Below are positions 26,562-36,000 of a stretch of 63,538 bases of DNA, piece by piece; the stretch's first letter is position 1, and each line of letters opens with the position of its first letter. Both the position numbers and the translations under genes were made by a program. The notes beneath the pieces are model-generated. The model did not search any database. It had not been told where the DNA came from and saw only the letters and a program-made list of their open reading frames with translations. The DNA comes from JBBDMW01 sp040878005 (lineage in GTDB: Bacteria; Chloroflexota; Dehalococcoidia; Lucifugimonadales; Lucifugimonadaceae): positions 1 to 63,538 of the forward strand of contig JBBDMW010000047.1 of the NCBI GenBank assembly GCA_040878005.1, read 5' to 3'.

Positions 26562-26870
26562 CTATAGCTTGATGGCGATGTCGACGCCTGCCGGCACGTT
26601 CAGCCGGGTGAGCGAGTCGATCGTCTTCGAACTGGGTTCAAGTATGTCGATAAGACGCTTGTGGACGCGCAGCTCGAAGTACTCTCTCGAGTCCTTGTCG
26701 ATGTGCGGCGAGCGAATCACTGTAAATCTCCGGATGGCGGTGGGCAACGGCACCGGACCGGCCACTTGTGCGCCAGTCCTCTCCGCCGTCTCCAGTATCT
26801 GTTGGGCGGACACATCCAAGACGCGATGGTCGAATGCTTTGAGCACTATGCGAATCTTCTGACCGGGCAT
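26562..26870 (-). CDS. rpsJ: 30S ribosomal protein S10
   Basis: uS10, 102 residues, also the NusE transcription antitermination factor. IRIVLKAFDHRVLDVSAQQI and FTVIRSPHIDKDSREYFELR are the signatures. Begins three bases after fusA; this order joins the str and S10 operons without a visible terminator. Confidence 0.97.
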   Translation of the reverse strand: MPGQKIRIVLKAFDHRVLDVSAQQILETAERTGAQVAGPVPLPTAIRRFTVIRSPHIDKDSREYFELRVHKRLIDILEPSSKTIDSLTRLNVPAGVDIAIKL

Positions 26871-26873
26871 TTT

Positions 26874-28964
26874 TTATGATCCTGCCGCGGCTGATTCCGC
26901 GGTCTTGGGAGCTGGGGCGTAATGATCCAGCTCCATTGCGAAACTGGCGCGGCCCGTAGTCAGCGACCGCAGATGCGTTGCGTACTGGAATGTCTCGGCG
27001 AGCGGGACGTAGACCTTCACCACCTGGACCCCGGCCGTCGATTCCATGCTCAATATCTGTGCCCTGCGTGAGTTCAGGTCGCCCAGAACATCACCAAGGA
27101 ACTCTTCCGGCGTCGTCACCTCCACCTTCATGACAGGCTCGAGAAGCACCGGCCTGGCGCTTTCGGCCGCAGCCTTGAAGGCCATGGAGGCGGCAATCTT
27201 GAAAGCCATCTCAGACGAGTCCACGTCGTGGTAGGAGCCGTCAGTCAGGACTGCCTTTACGTCAACTACGGGATACCCGGCCACAACGCCGGTCTTCGCA
27301 GCTTCACGGAAGCCCTGCTCAATGGGACCATAGTACTCGCGCGGCAGCTTCGCGCCAGTGATTGCGGACTCGAATTGGATGCCGGATCCAGGCTCCAGCG
27401 GCTCAAGACGCAGAGTCACGTCACCATACTGGCCGTGACCGCCTGTCTGCCGCACGAACCGGCCCTGCTTCTCAGAGACACGTGTGATCGTCTCACGGTA
27501 CGCAACGCGTGGTGCGCCCACGGTGGCATCCACGTTGAACTCGCGTCGCATCCGCTCCACGACCACGTCGAGGTGCAACTCTCCCATTCCGGCCAGCACA
27601 ACCTGCCCGCTCTCCTCATCAGTGAAGACCCTCAACGTGGGGTCTTCATCAGCCAGGCGGACCAGCGCCTGAGTCATCTTGTCCTGGTCGCTGCGGGTCT
27701 TGGCCTCGACAGCCACCGACAGCACAGGATCAGGGAAGGTGATTGCCTCAAGGACAATAGGGTCGTTTTGGTCGCAAAGAGTGTGACCGGTGTAAACACC
27801 CTTCAAGCCGATGGCAGCGACGATCTCGCCTGGGCCTGCCTGCTTGATCTCCTCACGGTGGTCGGCATGCATCTTGAGCAGCCGGCCAATACGCTCGCGG
27901 CCCCGGGTAGAAGGGTTGTACACATTCGTGCCGGCTTCCATGATCCCCGAGTAGACGCGGACGTATACAAGGCGACCCACGTGCTGGTCAGTAACCACTT
28001 TGAAAGCGAGCGCGCTCATAGGCTCGTCCGCGTCAGCATGACGCTCTATGAACCGCTCTTCATCCTTGGGGTCCCGCCCCCTTATGGGAGGAACGTCCAG
28101 AGGAGACGGCAGATAGGCGACGACAGCGTCCAGGAGGGAATGGACACCGCGATGACGAAGTGCAGAGCCGCAAAGCACAGGGAACAGTTTCAGAGAACAG
28201 ACCGCATCCCGCATGGCGGAGCGCAGCTCATCTTCTGAAATGGGTTCCTCATCAAGGTACTTCATCATCAGCTCGTCGTTGGTTTCCGCAACCTTTTCCA
28301 CGAGCTGCTGGCGGTACGTCTCCACCTTTTCCTTGAGTTCCTCAGGCACGTCTGTGACAGAGTGAACAACCGCCTCCGGGGAGTCATATATGAAGGCAGT
28401 GCGGGAGACGAGGTCAATCATTCCCTTGAACTCTGACTCTGCCCCAATGGGAATCTGCATCGGCACAGCGTTTGCGCCGAGACGACTGCGGACTGTGCTG
28501 ACCGCGTAATCAAAGTCAGCACCGAGGCGGTCCATCTTGTTTACAAATATCAGGCGCGGAACACGGTGCCTGTCGGCCTGGCGCCAGACAGTCTCGGACT
28601 GGGGCTGCACACCTGATACAGACTCCAGCACAACCACGCCGCCATCAAGGACCCTCAGGCTGCGCTCCACCTCTGCGGTGAAGTCGACGTGACCCGGAGT
28701 GTCAATAATGTTGACCTGGTACCCGTCCCACTCAGCAGCAGTCGCCGCAGACCCGATCGTGATGCCACGCTCACGCTCTAGGTCCATGAAGTCCATCACC
28801 GTGGTGCCTTCATCAATGTCACCGATCTTGTAAGTCTGACCGGTGAAAAAGAGCACGCGTTCAGTGACGGTGGTCTTGCCAGCGTCAATGTGAGCGATGA
28901 AGCCGATATTGCGAACCTTCCTGAGGTCCGTACGGCCTGTTTTTGTAGTCATCGCAGTCGCCAT
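26874..28964 (-). CDS. fusA: elongation factor G
   Basis: A 696-residue translocase GTPase. G1 is AHIDAGKTTV, G2 lies in the GITIGSAATAA region, G3 is DTPGHVDF and G4 is VNKMDRLGADF; domains II-V follow with GMGELHLDVVVERMRREFNV (domain III) and RAQILSMESTAGVQVV (domain V). Of the two N-terminal methionines, ATG 28964 is taken; ATG 28952 is also possible. It lies 74 bases after rpsG, as in classical str operons. Confidence 0.97.
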   Translation of the reverse strand: MATAMTTKTGRTDLRKVRNIGFIAHIDAGKTTVTERVLFFTGQTYKIGDIDEGTTVMDFMDLERERGITIGSAATAAEWDGYQVNIIDTPGHVDFTAEVERSLRVLDGGVVVLESVSGVQPQSETVWRQADRHRVPRLIFVNKMDRLGADFDYAVSTVRSRLGANAVPMQIPIGAESEFKGMIDLVSRTAFIYDSPEAVVHSVTDVPEELKEKVETYRQQLVEKVAETNDELMMKYLDEEPISEDELRSAMRDAVCSLKLFPVLCGSALRHRGVHSLLDAVVAYLPSPLDVPPIRGRDPKDEERFIERHADADEPMSALAFKVVTDQHVGRLVYVRVYSGIMEAGTNVYNPSTRGRERIGRLLKMHADHREEIKQAGPGEIVAAIGLKGVYTGHTLCDQNDPIVLEAITFPDPVLSVAVEAKTRSDQDKMTQALVRLADEDPTLRVFTDEESGQVVLAGMGELHLDVVVERMRREFNVDATVGAPRVAYRETITRVSEKQGRFVRQTGGHGQYGDVTLRLEPLEPGSGIQFESAITGAKLPREYYGPIEQGFREAAKTGVVAGYPVVDVKAVLTDGSYHDVDSSEMAFKIAASMAFKAAAESARPVLLEPVMKVEVTTPEEFLGDVLGDLNSRRAQILSMESTAGVQVVKVYVPLAETFQYATHLRSLTTGRASFAMELDHYAPAPKTAESAAAGS

Positions 28965-29038
28965 TCGTTTCGCCCCCGCCTTGCTGAGACGGGGTCAGTT
29001 GATCAGTGGTTAGTGGTTAAAGTAAGGGTCCGGGCCGC

Positions 29039-29509
29039 CTACCAGCGGTAGTGAACGAAAGCCCTGTTGGCTTCGGCCATCCTGTGCACATCTTCCCGCC
29101 GCCTCACGGCAGCCCCCTGGCCCCTGGAAGCTTCCAGGAGCTCCTGGTAAAGCTTTTCAGATACCGGCCTGCCTGCACGGGCACGGGCGGCGGTGATCAG
29201 CCATCGCTGCGCCAGCGCCATTCGCCGCTCAGGCCGAACCTCGATGGGCACCTGGTATGTAGCGCCGCCCACCCGGCGGGGCTTTACCTCGAGGGCGGGC
29301 ATTGCATTGCGTATGGCCTGCTCGAAGACCTCGAGGCCAGGCCTGTTGGTCTCCTGCTCCAGCATCGCGAGAGCGCCGTACATGGCGTGCCGGGCAGTCG
29401 ACTTCTTGCCGCCAATCATGAGGCGGTTGATGAACTTCGACAGGTCCACGCTTCCGTGGACCGGATCCGGTGCTATATACCTGCGCTGAGCGCGCCTTCT
29501 GCGTGCCAT
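29039..29509 (-). CDS. rpsG: 30S ribosomal protein S7
   Basis: uS7, 156 residues, nucleates assembly of the small-subunit head. VHGSVDLSKFINRLMIGGKK-type start (here DPVHGSVDLSKFINRLM), VKPRRVGGATYQVPIEVRP and KLYQELLEASRGQGAAVRRR are typical. 90 bases after rpsL. Confidence 0.97.
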   Translation of the reverse strand: MARRRRAQRRYIAPDPVHGSVDLSKFINRLMIGGKKSTARHAMYGALAMLEQETNRPGLEVFEQAIRNAMPALEVKPRRVGGATYQVPIEVRPERRMALAQRWLITAARARAGRPVSEKLYQELLEASRGQGAAVRRREDVHRMAEANRAFVHYRW

Positions 29510-29599
29510 AACTTCTAAACCCTTCCGGGCATATCTCTATTGACCGTGCGCGAGCCTACCGGCTCCGACAGCCAGCCTGAAAATAAATTCGGTGGTGTG

Positions 29600-30019
29600 C
29601 TAACTGCCGCGCGGCGCCCCGTACTTGCTTCGCCCGCGGGCCCTGCCATCGACGCCCGATGTGTCCAGCGTGCCGCGAACGATGTGGTACCGGACACCTG
29701 GGAGGTCGGGAACCCTGCCCCCGCGAATGAGCACCACCGAGTGCTCCTGGAGGTTGTGCCCTTCACCCGGGATGTAGGCCGTAACCTCCATGCCGTTTGA
29801 CAGGCGCACACGGGCAACCTTGCGAAGAGCCGAGTTTGGCTTCTTCGGCGTGACGGTACGCACTTGAAGGCAGACGCCCCGCTTCTGCGGGCTGCCAGCC
29901 TGGTTGCTTTGCGTCATGCGGTTCTCCAGCGAATTGTAGGTAAACCGCAGCGCTGGCGTGTTTGACTTCTTCCGCGCCTTCCGGCGCGGCTTGCGCACGA
30001 GTTGATTTATGGTAGGCAT
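29600..30019 (-). CDS. rpsL: 30S ribosomal protein S12
   Basis: uS12, 139 residues, decoding-centre protein. MPTINQLVRKPRRKARKKS marks the start at 30019; an in-frame upstream extension has no similarity. A 13-15 residue insertion (RFTYNSLENRMTQSNQAG) before PQKRGVC resembles that of Firmicutes S12. TPKKPNSALRK keeps the streptomycin-sensitive lysine, and GGRVPDLPGVRYH keeps the modified aspartate. First gene of the ribosomal operon. Confidence 0.96.
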   Translation of the reverse strand: MPTINQLVRKPRRKARKKSNTPALRFTYNSLENRMTQSNQAGSPQKRGVCLQVRTVTPKKPNSALRKVARVRLSNGMEVTAYIPGEGHNLQEHSVVLIRGGRVPDLPGVRYHIVRGTLDTSGVDGRARGRSKYGAPRGS

Positions 30020-30084
30020 AAGCCGCTCCGGAATCGTCACACAGCAAGATTGCCCGGACCGCTCTGTCCGAGCCACGAACGATG

Positions 30085-30114
30085 ATTATACGAACTTGCA
30101 CGTTGGCACGTCAA
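30085..30114 (-). promoter_or_regulatory. sigma70-type promoter of the ribosomal super-operon
   Basis: On the minus strand TTGACG (30114-30109) and a perfect TATAAT (30090-30085) are separated by 18 bases. The start of transcription should lie near 30078, giving a leader of about 59 bases before rpsL. This is the best promoter in the rpsL upstream region. Confidence 0.8.
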
Positions 30115-30560
30115 CGAATTCAGCAATAGATACCGCCGCAGCGCCCCCAGCCGCATGCCTTCTCTCGGCCGCAGCTCCACATGAAGCCAGGCTTTCCGCC
30201 GGGCACTGGCGTCCATACGCCGATGTATATAAGGTGCGGACGATTACAACGGTGACTGGATTGTGGCGTAGTCTCTGCCAACAAAGACAGGCAGCCCGTA
30301 AACGCTGCTGACTTCGCTGATCATTTACTCATAGGTAGTGGCCGGCGTACCGCAGTGTTGCGCTGGTCGCGACATGTCGTACCCTTGTGTGCTGTTTCCG
30401 CTAAGACACCCTTGCGCCATACATATAGAATCTGCGGCAGCCGACGCTCCTGTTGTACATGGCCAGTCATAATGTTGCGATGCGGAGCGCAGGCCCGGCC
30501 AGCCGTCTGTTTACACGCCGCCGAATCAAACACGGCCACACGCCCCAGTAAAAAATCACC
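30115..30560. other. divergent intergenic region between rpsL and the glnR-like gene
   Basis: About 450 bases with no convincing gene on either strand. It holds the rpsL promoter at its left edge and must hold the promoter of the glnR-like gene near its right edge; a TATAGAAT-like stretch near 30424-30431 could be a -10 element but has no good -35. Nothing else is recognised. Confidence 0.5.
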
Positions 30561-31247
30561 TTGACTACTATTATTCTTTTTGGCTTCGTTCAATCTGAAT
30601 CGATGAGCCTCGTTGACAACCTTCGGGCGCGAGACCGGTCGCTGAACTTTGTGCCGGCCGGGTCTGATGGGGCTGGCGAACTGGCACGCCATGAAGGGGC
30701 GACTGCCATGATCTGGGCAGCCGGGGCAGGTCCGGAAGGCCCCGGCCCGCTAATTCTCGCTGCGGCAGACGCCGGAGCGCCGGTGGTGGTTCTCCTGCAT
30801 TCGTTTTCGCTGAACGGCGTGGACGCCGCCAGAGGAAACATTGAACTGTCCTTTCCCCCGTTCAACCCGGAAGAAGTGCTGCTCCGGATACGGATAGCCC
30901 GCGGACGTGCCGCCGGACCGCATGCGTCCAACGTGATACGGCACGGGGAGCTCAGCATTGACCGGGACAGGTACGAGGTGATGCTGTCTGGGCGCAAGGT
31001 TGACCTTACATATAAGGAATATGAGCTGCTGAAGTTCCTGGCGTCCAACCCCAGCCGGGTGTTCAGCCGCGAGGCGCTGCTCCGGAGCGTCTGGGAATAT
31101 GACTACTTCGGCGGCACGCGCACTGTGGACGTGCATGTCAGGAGACTGCGAAGCAAGATAGACGATGTCCGGAACAGGTTTATTGAAACTGTGTGGAACG
31201 TGGGATACCGGTTTCGTCCGCCCGATGATTCTTCAGACGCCACATGA
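30561..31247 (+). CDS. glnR: GlnR-like orphan response regulator (OmpR/PhoB type)
   Basis: A 228-residue regulator. Residues ~120-222 are an OmpR-type winged-helix DNA-binding domain (VDLTYKEYELLKFLASNPSR, YDYFGGTRTVDVHVRRLRSK, ETVWNVGYRFRPP). The stretch from LTYKEYELLKFL to the end is strikingly like actinobacterial GlnR, the orphan regulator of nitrogen genes. Residues 1-115 form a degenerate receiver: where a phospho-acceptor Asp is expected (MIWAAGAG) none is present, so signalling by phosphorylation is unlikely. Start is TTG at 30561; this matches the GlnR N-terminus (TTIILFGF), though the ribosome site is weak. No histidine kinase is adjacent. The immediate downstream genes are glnA-gltB-gltD, supporting a nitrogen role. 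Symbol given by analogy. Confidence 0.8.
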   Translation: MTTIILFGFVQSESMSLVDNLRARDRSLNFVPAGSDGAGELARHEGATAMIWAAGAGPEGPGPLILAAADAGAPVVVLLHSFSLNGVDAARGNIELSFPPFNPEEVLLRIRIARGRAAGPHASNVIRHGELSIDRDRYEVMLSGRKVDLTYKEYELLKFLASNPSRVFSREALLRSVWEYDYFGGTRTVDVHVRRLRSKIDDVRNRFIETVWNVGYRFRPPDDSSDAT

Positions 31248-31289
31248 CCGGCCAATTCTTGCCGCCTGGGCCCGTGCCCGGGCACGGGA

Positions 31290-31316
31290 GTCATATATCT
31301 GAAACATTTTCGTAAC
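31290..31316 (+). promoter_or_regulatory. candidate GlnR operator (three phased half-sites)
   Basis: Reads GTCAT-n6-GAAAC-n6-GTAAC with exactly six bases between each five-base block, i.e. 11-bp phasing. The actinobacterial GlnR consensus is gTnAC-n6-GaAAC-n6-gTnAC. Two blocks match fully and the first matches four of five. It lies just after the glnR-like gene and 160 bases before the glnA -35 box. Binding is inferred, not shown. Confidence 0.5.
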
Positions 31317-31350
31317 ACCTTGGCCGCAGGCGGAGGCTCTGGCAGGCACA

Positions 31351-31364
31351 GAATGTAGACATTC
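31351..31364. promoter_or_regulatory. 14-bp palindrome upstream of glnA
   Basis: GAATGT-AG-ACATTC is a perfect 6+2+6 inverted repeat between the candidate GlnR site and the glnA promoter. It could be a second operator; no protein can be assigned. Confidence 0.3.
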
Positions 31365-31475
31365 TCAACCCGCGCCGGGAGACCTGCGCGGCAGGTGCGG
31401 CGTCGGCTCATCACCGGCCGCTGCGATTCCTGACCTTCTTTCTTGATCAACGTCACCGTGATGGCGGGCTGTAGT

Positions 31476-31504
31476 TTGACAAAAACTTCACAATGTCCAA
31501 TACT
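31476..31504 (+). promoter_or_regulatory. sigma70-type promoter of glnA
   Basis: A perfect TTGACA (31476-31481), 17-base spacer and AATACT (31499-31504). Transcription would start near 31511, leaving a leader of about 95 bases before glnA. The remaining 31248-31607 interval contains no gene. Confidence 0.65.
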
Positions 31505-31607
31505 TCGGCTTCGCTCTGAACTGGGACCGTCTGCTGCTGGCCGATCCAGCCGCTGACCAGGCCCCGGACACAGCGCGGCGTCCTGCCGCGCTCCCCTCGC
31601 ACTACTT

Positions 31608-32972
31608 ATGACACAGGCAGCCGCACATAATCGTTCTGTCATTGACGAAGAGGCCGTTAACTACGTCCTAATCTCGGCACACCAGAATGACGTCAAATTC
31701 ATCCGCCTCTGGTTCACTGACATCCTCGGCACACTCAAGGGGTTTGCCATCACGGTCGATGAACTGGAAGACGTGCTCCGGAACGGGGCGAGCTTCGATG
31801 GCGCATCAATCAAGGGCATGGTGCGCTTCGACGAGTCAGACATGATTGCCATGCCTGATCCCACCACCTGGCAGATCCTTCCCTGGCGGCCGCGGGAAAA
31901 CGCTGTGGCGCGTATGTTCTGCGACCTCCGGACGCCCCATGGGAACCCATCCGAGGGGGACAGCCGGGAGATATTGCGAAAGAGCCTCCTCCGCGTGGCG
32001 GAAATGGGCCTTACGTTCTACGTAGCCCCGGAGATTGAGTACTTCTACCTGAAGAACGTGAATTCCCACGAACCGCTGGACATGGGCGGGTACTTCGATC
32101 AGACGTCTGCTGACGCAGCGGGCTCAGACCTGCGCCGGGACACGGTGCTGGCGCTGGAAGAGATGGGCATACCGGTCAAGCACAGCCACCATGAAGTGGC
32201 CGGCGGGCAGCACGAGATAGACCTGAGGCATACCAATGCCCTGACCATGGCGGATTCAGTCATGACGTATCGGGTGGTGGTCAAGGAGATAGCTGCCCAG
32301 GCAGGCGTTTACGCCACGTTCATGCCCAGGCCGTTCAATCACCTCCACGGCAGCGGCATGCACACCAACATGTCGCTCGCCCGGGGCGATGACAATGCGT
32401 TCTTTGATCCGGAAGCGGACATGCAGCTGTCGGAGATAGGCCGCAAGTTCATTGCAGGGCTCATCCGCCATGCGGCTGAGATCACCCTGGTCACGAACCA
32501 GTGGGTGAACTCCTACAAGCGGCTGGTGCCGGGTCTTGAAGCCCCCATTTATGCATCATGGACATCCGGAGGCTGGGGGGACCTTATAAGACTCCCCTCC
32601 TACCGGCCAGGCCGTGAAGCAAGCGTGCGGGTTGAATACAGGGCGCCGGACGCCGCCTGCAATCCATACTTGGCGTTTGCAGTCCTGCTGGCAGCAGGGC
32701 TGGAGGGCATTGAGAAGGGCTACCCCTTGCCAGAACCCACCGAAGGCAAGGTGTCCGAGATGTCGCATGATGAGTTGGCGAAGCTTGGCGTAAGCCGCCT
32801 CCCGTCAACCCTTGATGAAGCGATCCACCATGCGGAACGGAGCGAGCTGCTCGAAAAGGCCCTTGGCCCGGTTGTCAAGGAGAACCTTCTCCAGAACAAG
32901 CGCATCGAGTGGCAGGAGTACTCCAGGACCGTTACCGACTACGAAGTCAAACGTTATCTGTCGCAATTGTAG
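31608..32972 (+). CDS. glnA: type I glutamine synthetase
   Basis: A 454-residue ATP-dependent ligase that makes glutamine from glutamate and ammonium; normally a dodecamer. Signatures are FDGASIKGM (active-site strand), the HHEVAGGQHEIDLR metal/glutamate region, FNHLHGSGMHTNMSL and YRAPDAACNPYLAFAVLLAA. The loop that carries the adenylylated tyrosine in proteobacterial GS (NLYDLPPEE) is replaced by PEPTEGKVSEM, so control by adenylylation is not expected. First gene of an apparent glnA-gltB-gltD-nadE unit behind the glnR-like gene. No ribosome site is clear at ATG 31608. Confidence 0.93.
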   Translation: MTQAAAHNRSVIDEEAVNYVLISAHQNDVKFIRLWFTDILGTLKGFAITVDELEDVLRNGASFDGASIKGMVRFDESDMIAMPDPTTWQILPWRPRENAVARMFCDLRTPHGNPSEGDSREILRKSLLRVAEMGLTFYVAPEIEYFYLKNVNSHEPLDMGGYFDQTSADAAGSDLRRDTVLALEEMGIPVKHSHHEVAGGQHEIDLRHTNALTMADSVMTYRVVVKEIAAQAGVYATFMPRPFNHLHGSGMHTNMSLARGDDNAFFDPEADMQLSEIGRKFIAGLIRHAAEITLVTNQWVNSYKRLVPGLEAPIYASWTSGGWGDLIRLPSYRPGREASVRVEYRAPDAACNPYLAFAVLLAAGLEGIEKGYPLPEPTEGKVSEMSHDELAKLGVSRLPSTLDEAIHHAERSELLEKALGPVVKENLLQNKRIEWQEYSRTVTDYEVKRYLSQL

Positions 32973-33029
32973 ACGCAGGTAACAGGCGAAGCCGCCCGCA
33001 TAGTCACCACAGCGAGGCACAGGTCAAGT

Positions 33030-36000
33030 ATGGCTATTATCCCCACACAACCCGACAACAACGCTCGCAGGCGTGTGCCGGACATGACGGACATCGCCGA
33101 GCGCGGTCTCTATGAACCCGACCATGAACACGACTCCTGCGGGGTCGGCGTGGTTGCCAACATCAACGGCGAGCGGTCGCACAAGATCATTGACCAGTCT
33201 CTTGAAGTGCTGGTCAACCTCAGCCACCGCGGGGCCTGCGGGTGCGACCCGCGCACTGGCGATGGCGCAGGGATCCTGTTCCAGTTGCCGCACGACTTCA
33301 TGGAAAGGGCGGCTCGTGAAGCAGGCATTGAATTGCCGCCCGAAGGCCGCTACGCCGTGGGAATGGTGTACCTGCCGCAGGATGACGCTCTCCGGGCCAG
33401 GTGCGAAGAGATCATTGAGAATGCCTTGCAGGAACGAGGCATCCGGTTCCTTGGCTGGCGCGATGTGCCTGTGACCCCGGACGCGATAGGCGACATGGCC
33501 CGGACTGTCATGCCCGCCATCCGGCAGTGCTTCGTGGAGGCCCCGGAAGGGTCTGCGGACCGTGACCTGGAGCGACGCCTCTATGTGGCTCGCAAGGTGG
33601 CTGAGAACACCATCACCGACATGGTTACGCCGGAGAACAGGAAGGGGCTGGTGGACGAGTTCTACTTCTGCTCCCTCTCAGCCCGCACAATTGTCTACAA
33701 GGGACTGCTCATATCTGACCAGGTCAAGGACTTCTACCACGACCTGCGTGACGAGTCGATGACCAGCACGTTCGCTCTGGTGCACTCGCGCTTCAGCACG
33801 AACACGCTCGGGTCATGGAAGCTGGCCCACCCCTACCGGTTCATGGCGCACAACGGCGAGATCAACACGATGCGCGGCAACCGCAACTGGATGGCGGCGC
33901 GCGAGCGCTCGCTGGAGTCGGACCTTTTCGGAGATGACATCAAGCTGGTGGAGCCGGTCTGCGAGCCGGACGCCAGCGATACGGCTTCACTGGACAACGT
34001 GTTCGAACTGCTCTGGATGGGCGGGCGCTCGGTAGAGCACACCATGGCGATGATGATCCCGGCCGCATGGTACGGGCATGAGTCCATGCCCCAGGACGTC
34101 CAGGATTTCTACGAGTACCACGGCGGCATGATGGAGCCGTGGGACGGTCCGGCGCTGGTGGCGTTTACCGATGGAAGGCACCTCGGCGCGGTACTGGACC
34201 GCAATGGCCTGCGCCCGTACAGGTACTGGGTGACGAAGGACGATGTCCTGGTCATGGCGTCAGAGACTGGCGTGCTGGAGATAGAGCCAGAACGCATAAA
34301 GTACCGTGCCAGGCTTCAGCCGGGGAGAATGTTCCTCGTCGATTTCGATGAGAAGCGGATCGTCCAGCATGAAGAGGTCATGGAGCGGCTGGCGGGGCGC
34401 AAGCCGTACGGCGAATGGCTTAAGGAGAACCGGCTCCTGCTGGAAGATTTGCCAACGCCGGATGCGGTGCCGGGCGTTGACCTTGAAACAGTTGTGACGC
34501 GCCAGGTGGCGTTCGGGTACTCGCAGGAAGACCTGAAGCTCCTCGTTGGCCCCATGGCGGCCAACGGGACGGAGCCAATTGGCTCGATGGGCAATGACAC
34601 TCCGCTTGCGGTGCTGTCGGACCGCCCGCAGAGCATGTTCACGTACTTCAAGCAGTTGTTCGCCCAGGTCTCCAACCCGCCGCTGGACGCCATGCGGGAG
34701 GAACTGGTCACACAGATGGCCGTGCCGGTTGGAAGGCGCGCCAACCTCTTTGACGAGACGCCAACGAACTGCCAGCTTCTACGACTGGACCAACCGGTCC
34801 TACGCAACGGCGACCTTGCGCGCATAAAGGCGGCGGACACACCAGCGGTGCGGGCGAAGACAATATCGACCCTGTTCCCGGTGGCAGAAGGCGCTGACGG
34901 AATGCAACGGGCGCTTGACCGGATACGGGACGAAGCCAACCAGGCGGCTGAAGAGGGTTACACGCTGCTGGTGCTTTCAGACCGCGGGGTGGACTCGGAG
35001 CACACATACGTGCCGTGTCTCCTGGCGGTTGGAGCCGTACACCACCACATGATCAGGACCCGCACACGCACGATGGCTGACATCGTCGTGGAATCAGGCG
35101 AGCCTCGCGAGGTGCATCACTTCGCCACGTTGTTCGGGTACGGCGCCAGCGCCATTAACCCGTACCTGGCGCTGGAAAGCCTGGCAGGGCTCAGGCAGTT
35201 GCCCAACGAAGACCTGGAGATACCTGAACAGAACGAAGCCGAATACAACTACTGCAAGGCAGTTGTGAAGGGCGTCCTGAAGGTGATGTCCAAGATGGGC
35301 ATTTCAACGCTGCAGGGCTACCTGGGCGCTCAGCAGTTCGAGGCTCTCGGGCTGTCGCAGGACCTGGTGGACGAGTACTTCACGTGGACGGCGTCCCGCA
35401 TCAGCGGCGTGAGCATTGAGGAAATCGCCGGGGACATCATCGCCAACCACTCCCGTGCGTTCCCAGAGGCGGATATACCGGCCAACCTGACACTCGACCT
35501 CGGTGGCCTTTACCTGTGGCGCGGCACCGGCGAACGGCACATGTGGAACCCGGACACGGTGGCCCTCCTGCAGGACGCATCGAAGCGCAATGATCCGGCC
35601 GTCTACGAGCAGTTTGAAGAAGCCGCCAATAACGAGGCGCAGGACCACATCACCATCCGCGGAATGCTGGATTTCAAGTTTGACCCCGAGGAAGAGATTC
35701 CGCTGGATGAGGTTGAGCCTGCGCTTGAGATAGTGAAGCGGTTTGCCACGGGCGCAATTTCGCTCGGCTCGATCAGCCGGGAGACGCATGAGACCCTGGC
35801 AATTGCCATGAACCGCATCGGCGCACGCAGCAACACCGGCGAGGGCGGCGAGGACCCGCAGCGGTTCACGCCGGACCCGAACGGTGACTCGCGAAGCAGC
35901 CGGATGAAGCAGGTGGCATCGGGCCGGTTCGGCGTCACAGCCGAGTACCTGGTGAACGCCACGGACCTGCAAATCAAGATGGCGCAGGGCTCCAAGCCGG

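Noticed and set aside
27228..28238. 336-codon open frame antisense to fusA
   Set aside because: Shadow of a highly conserved gene with no start signal.
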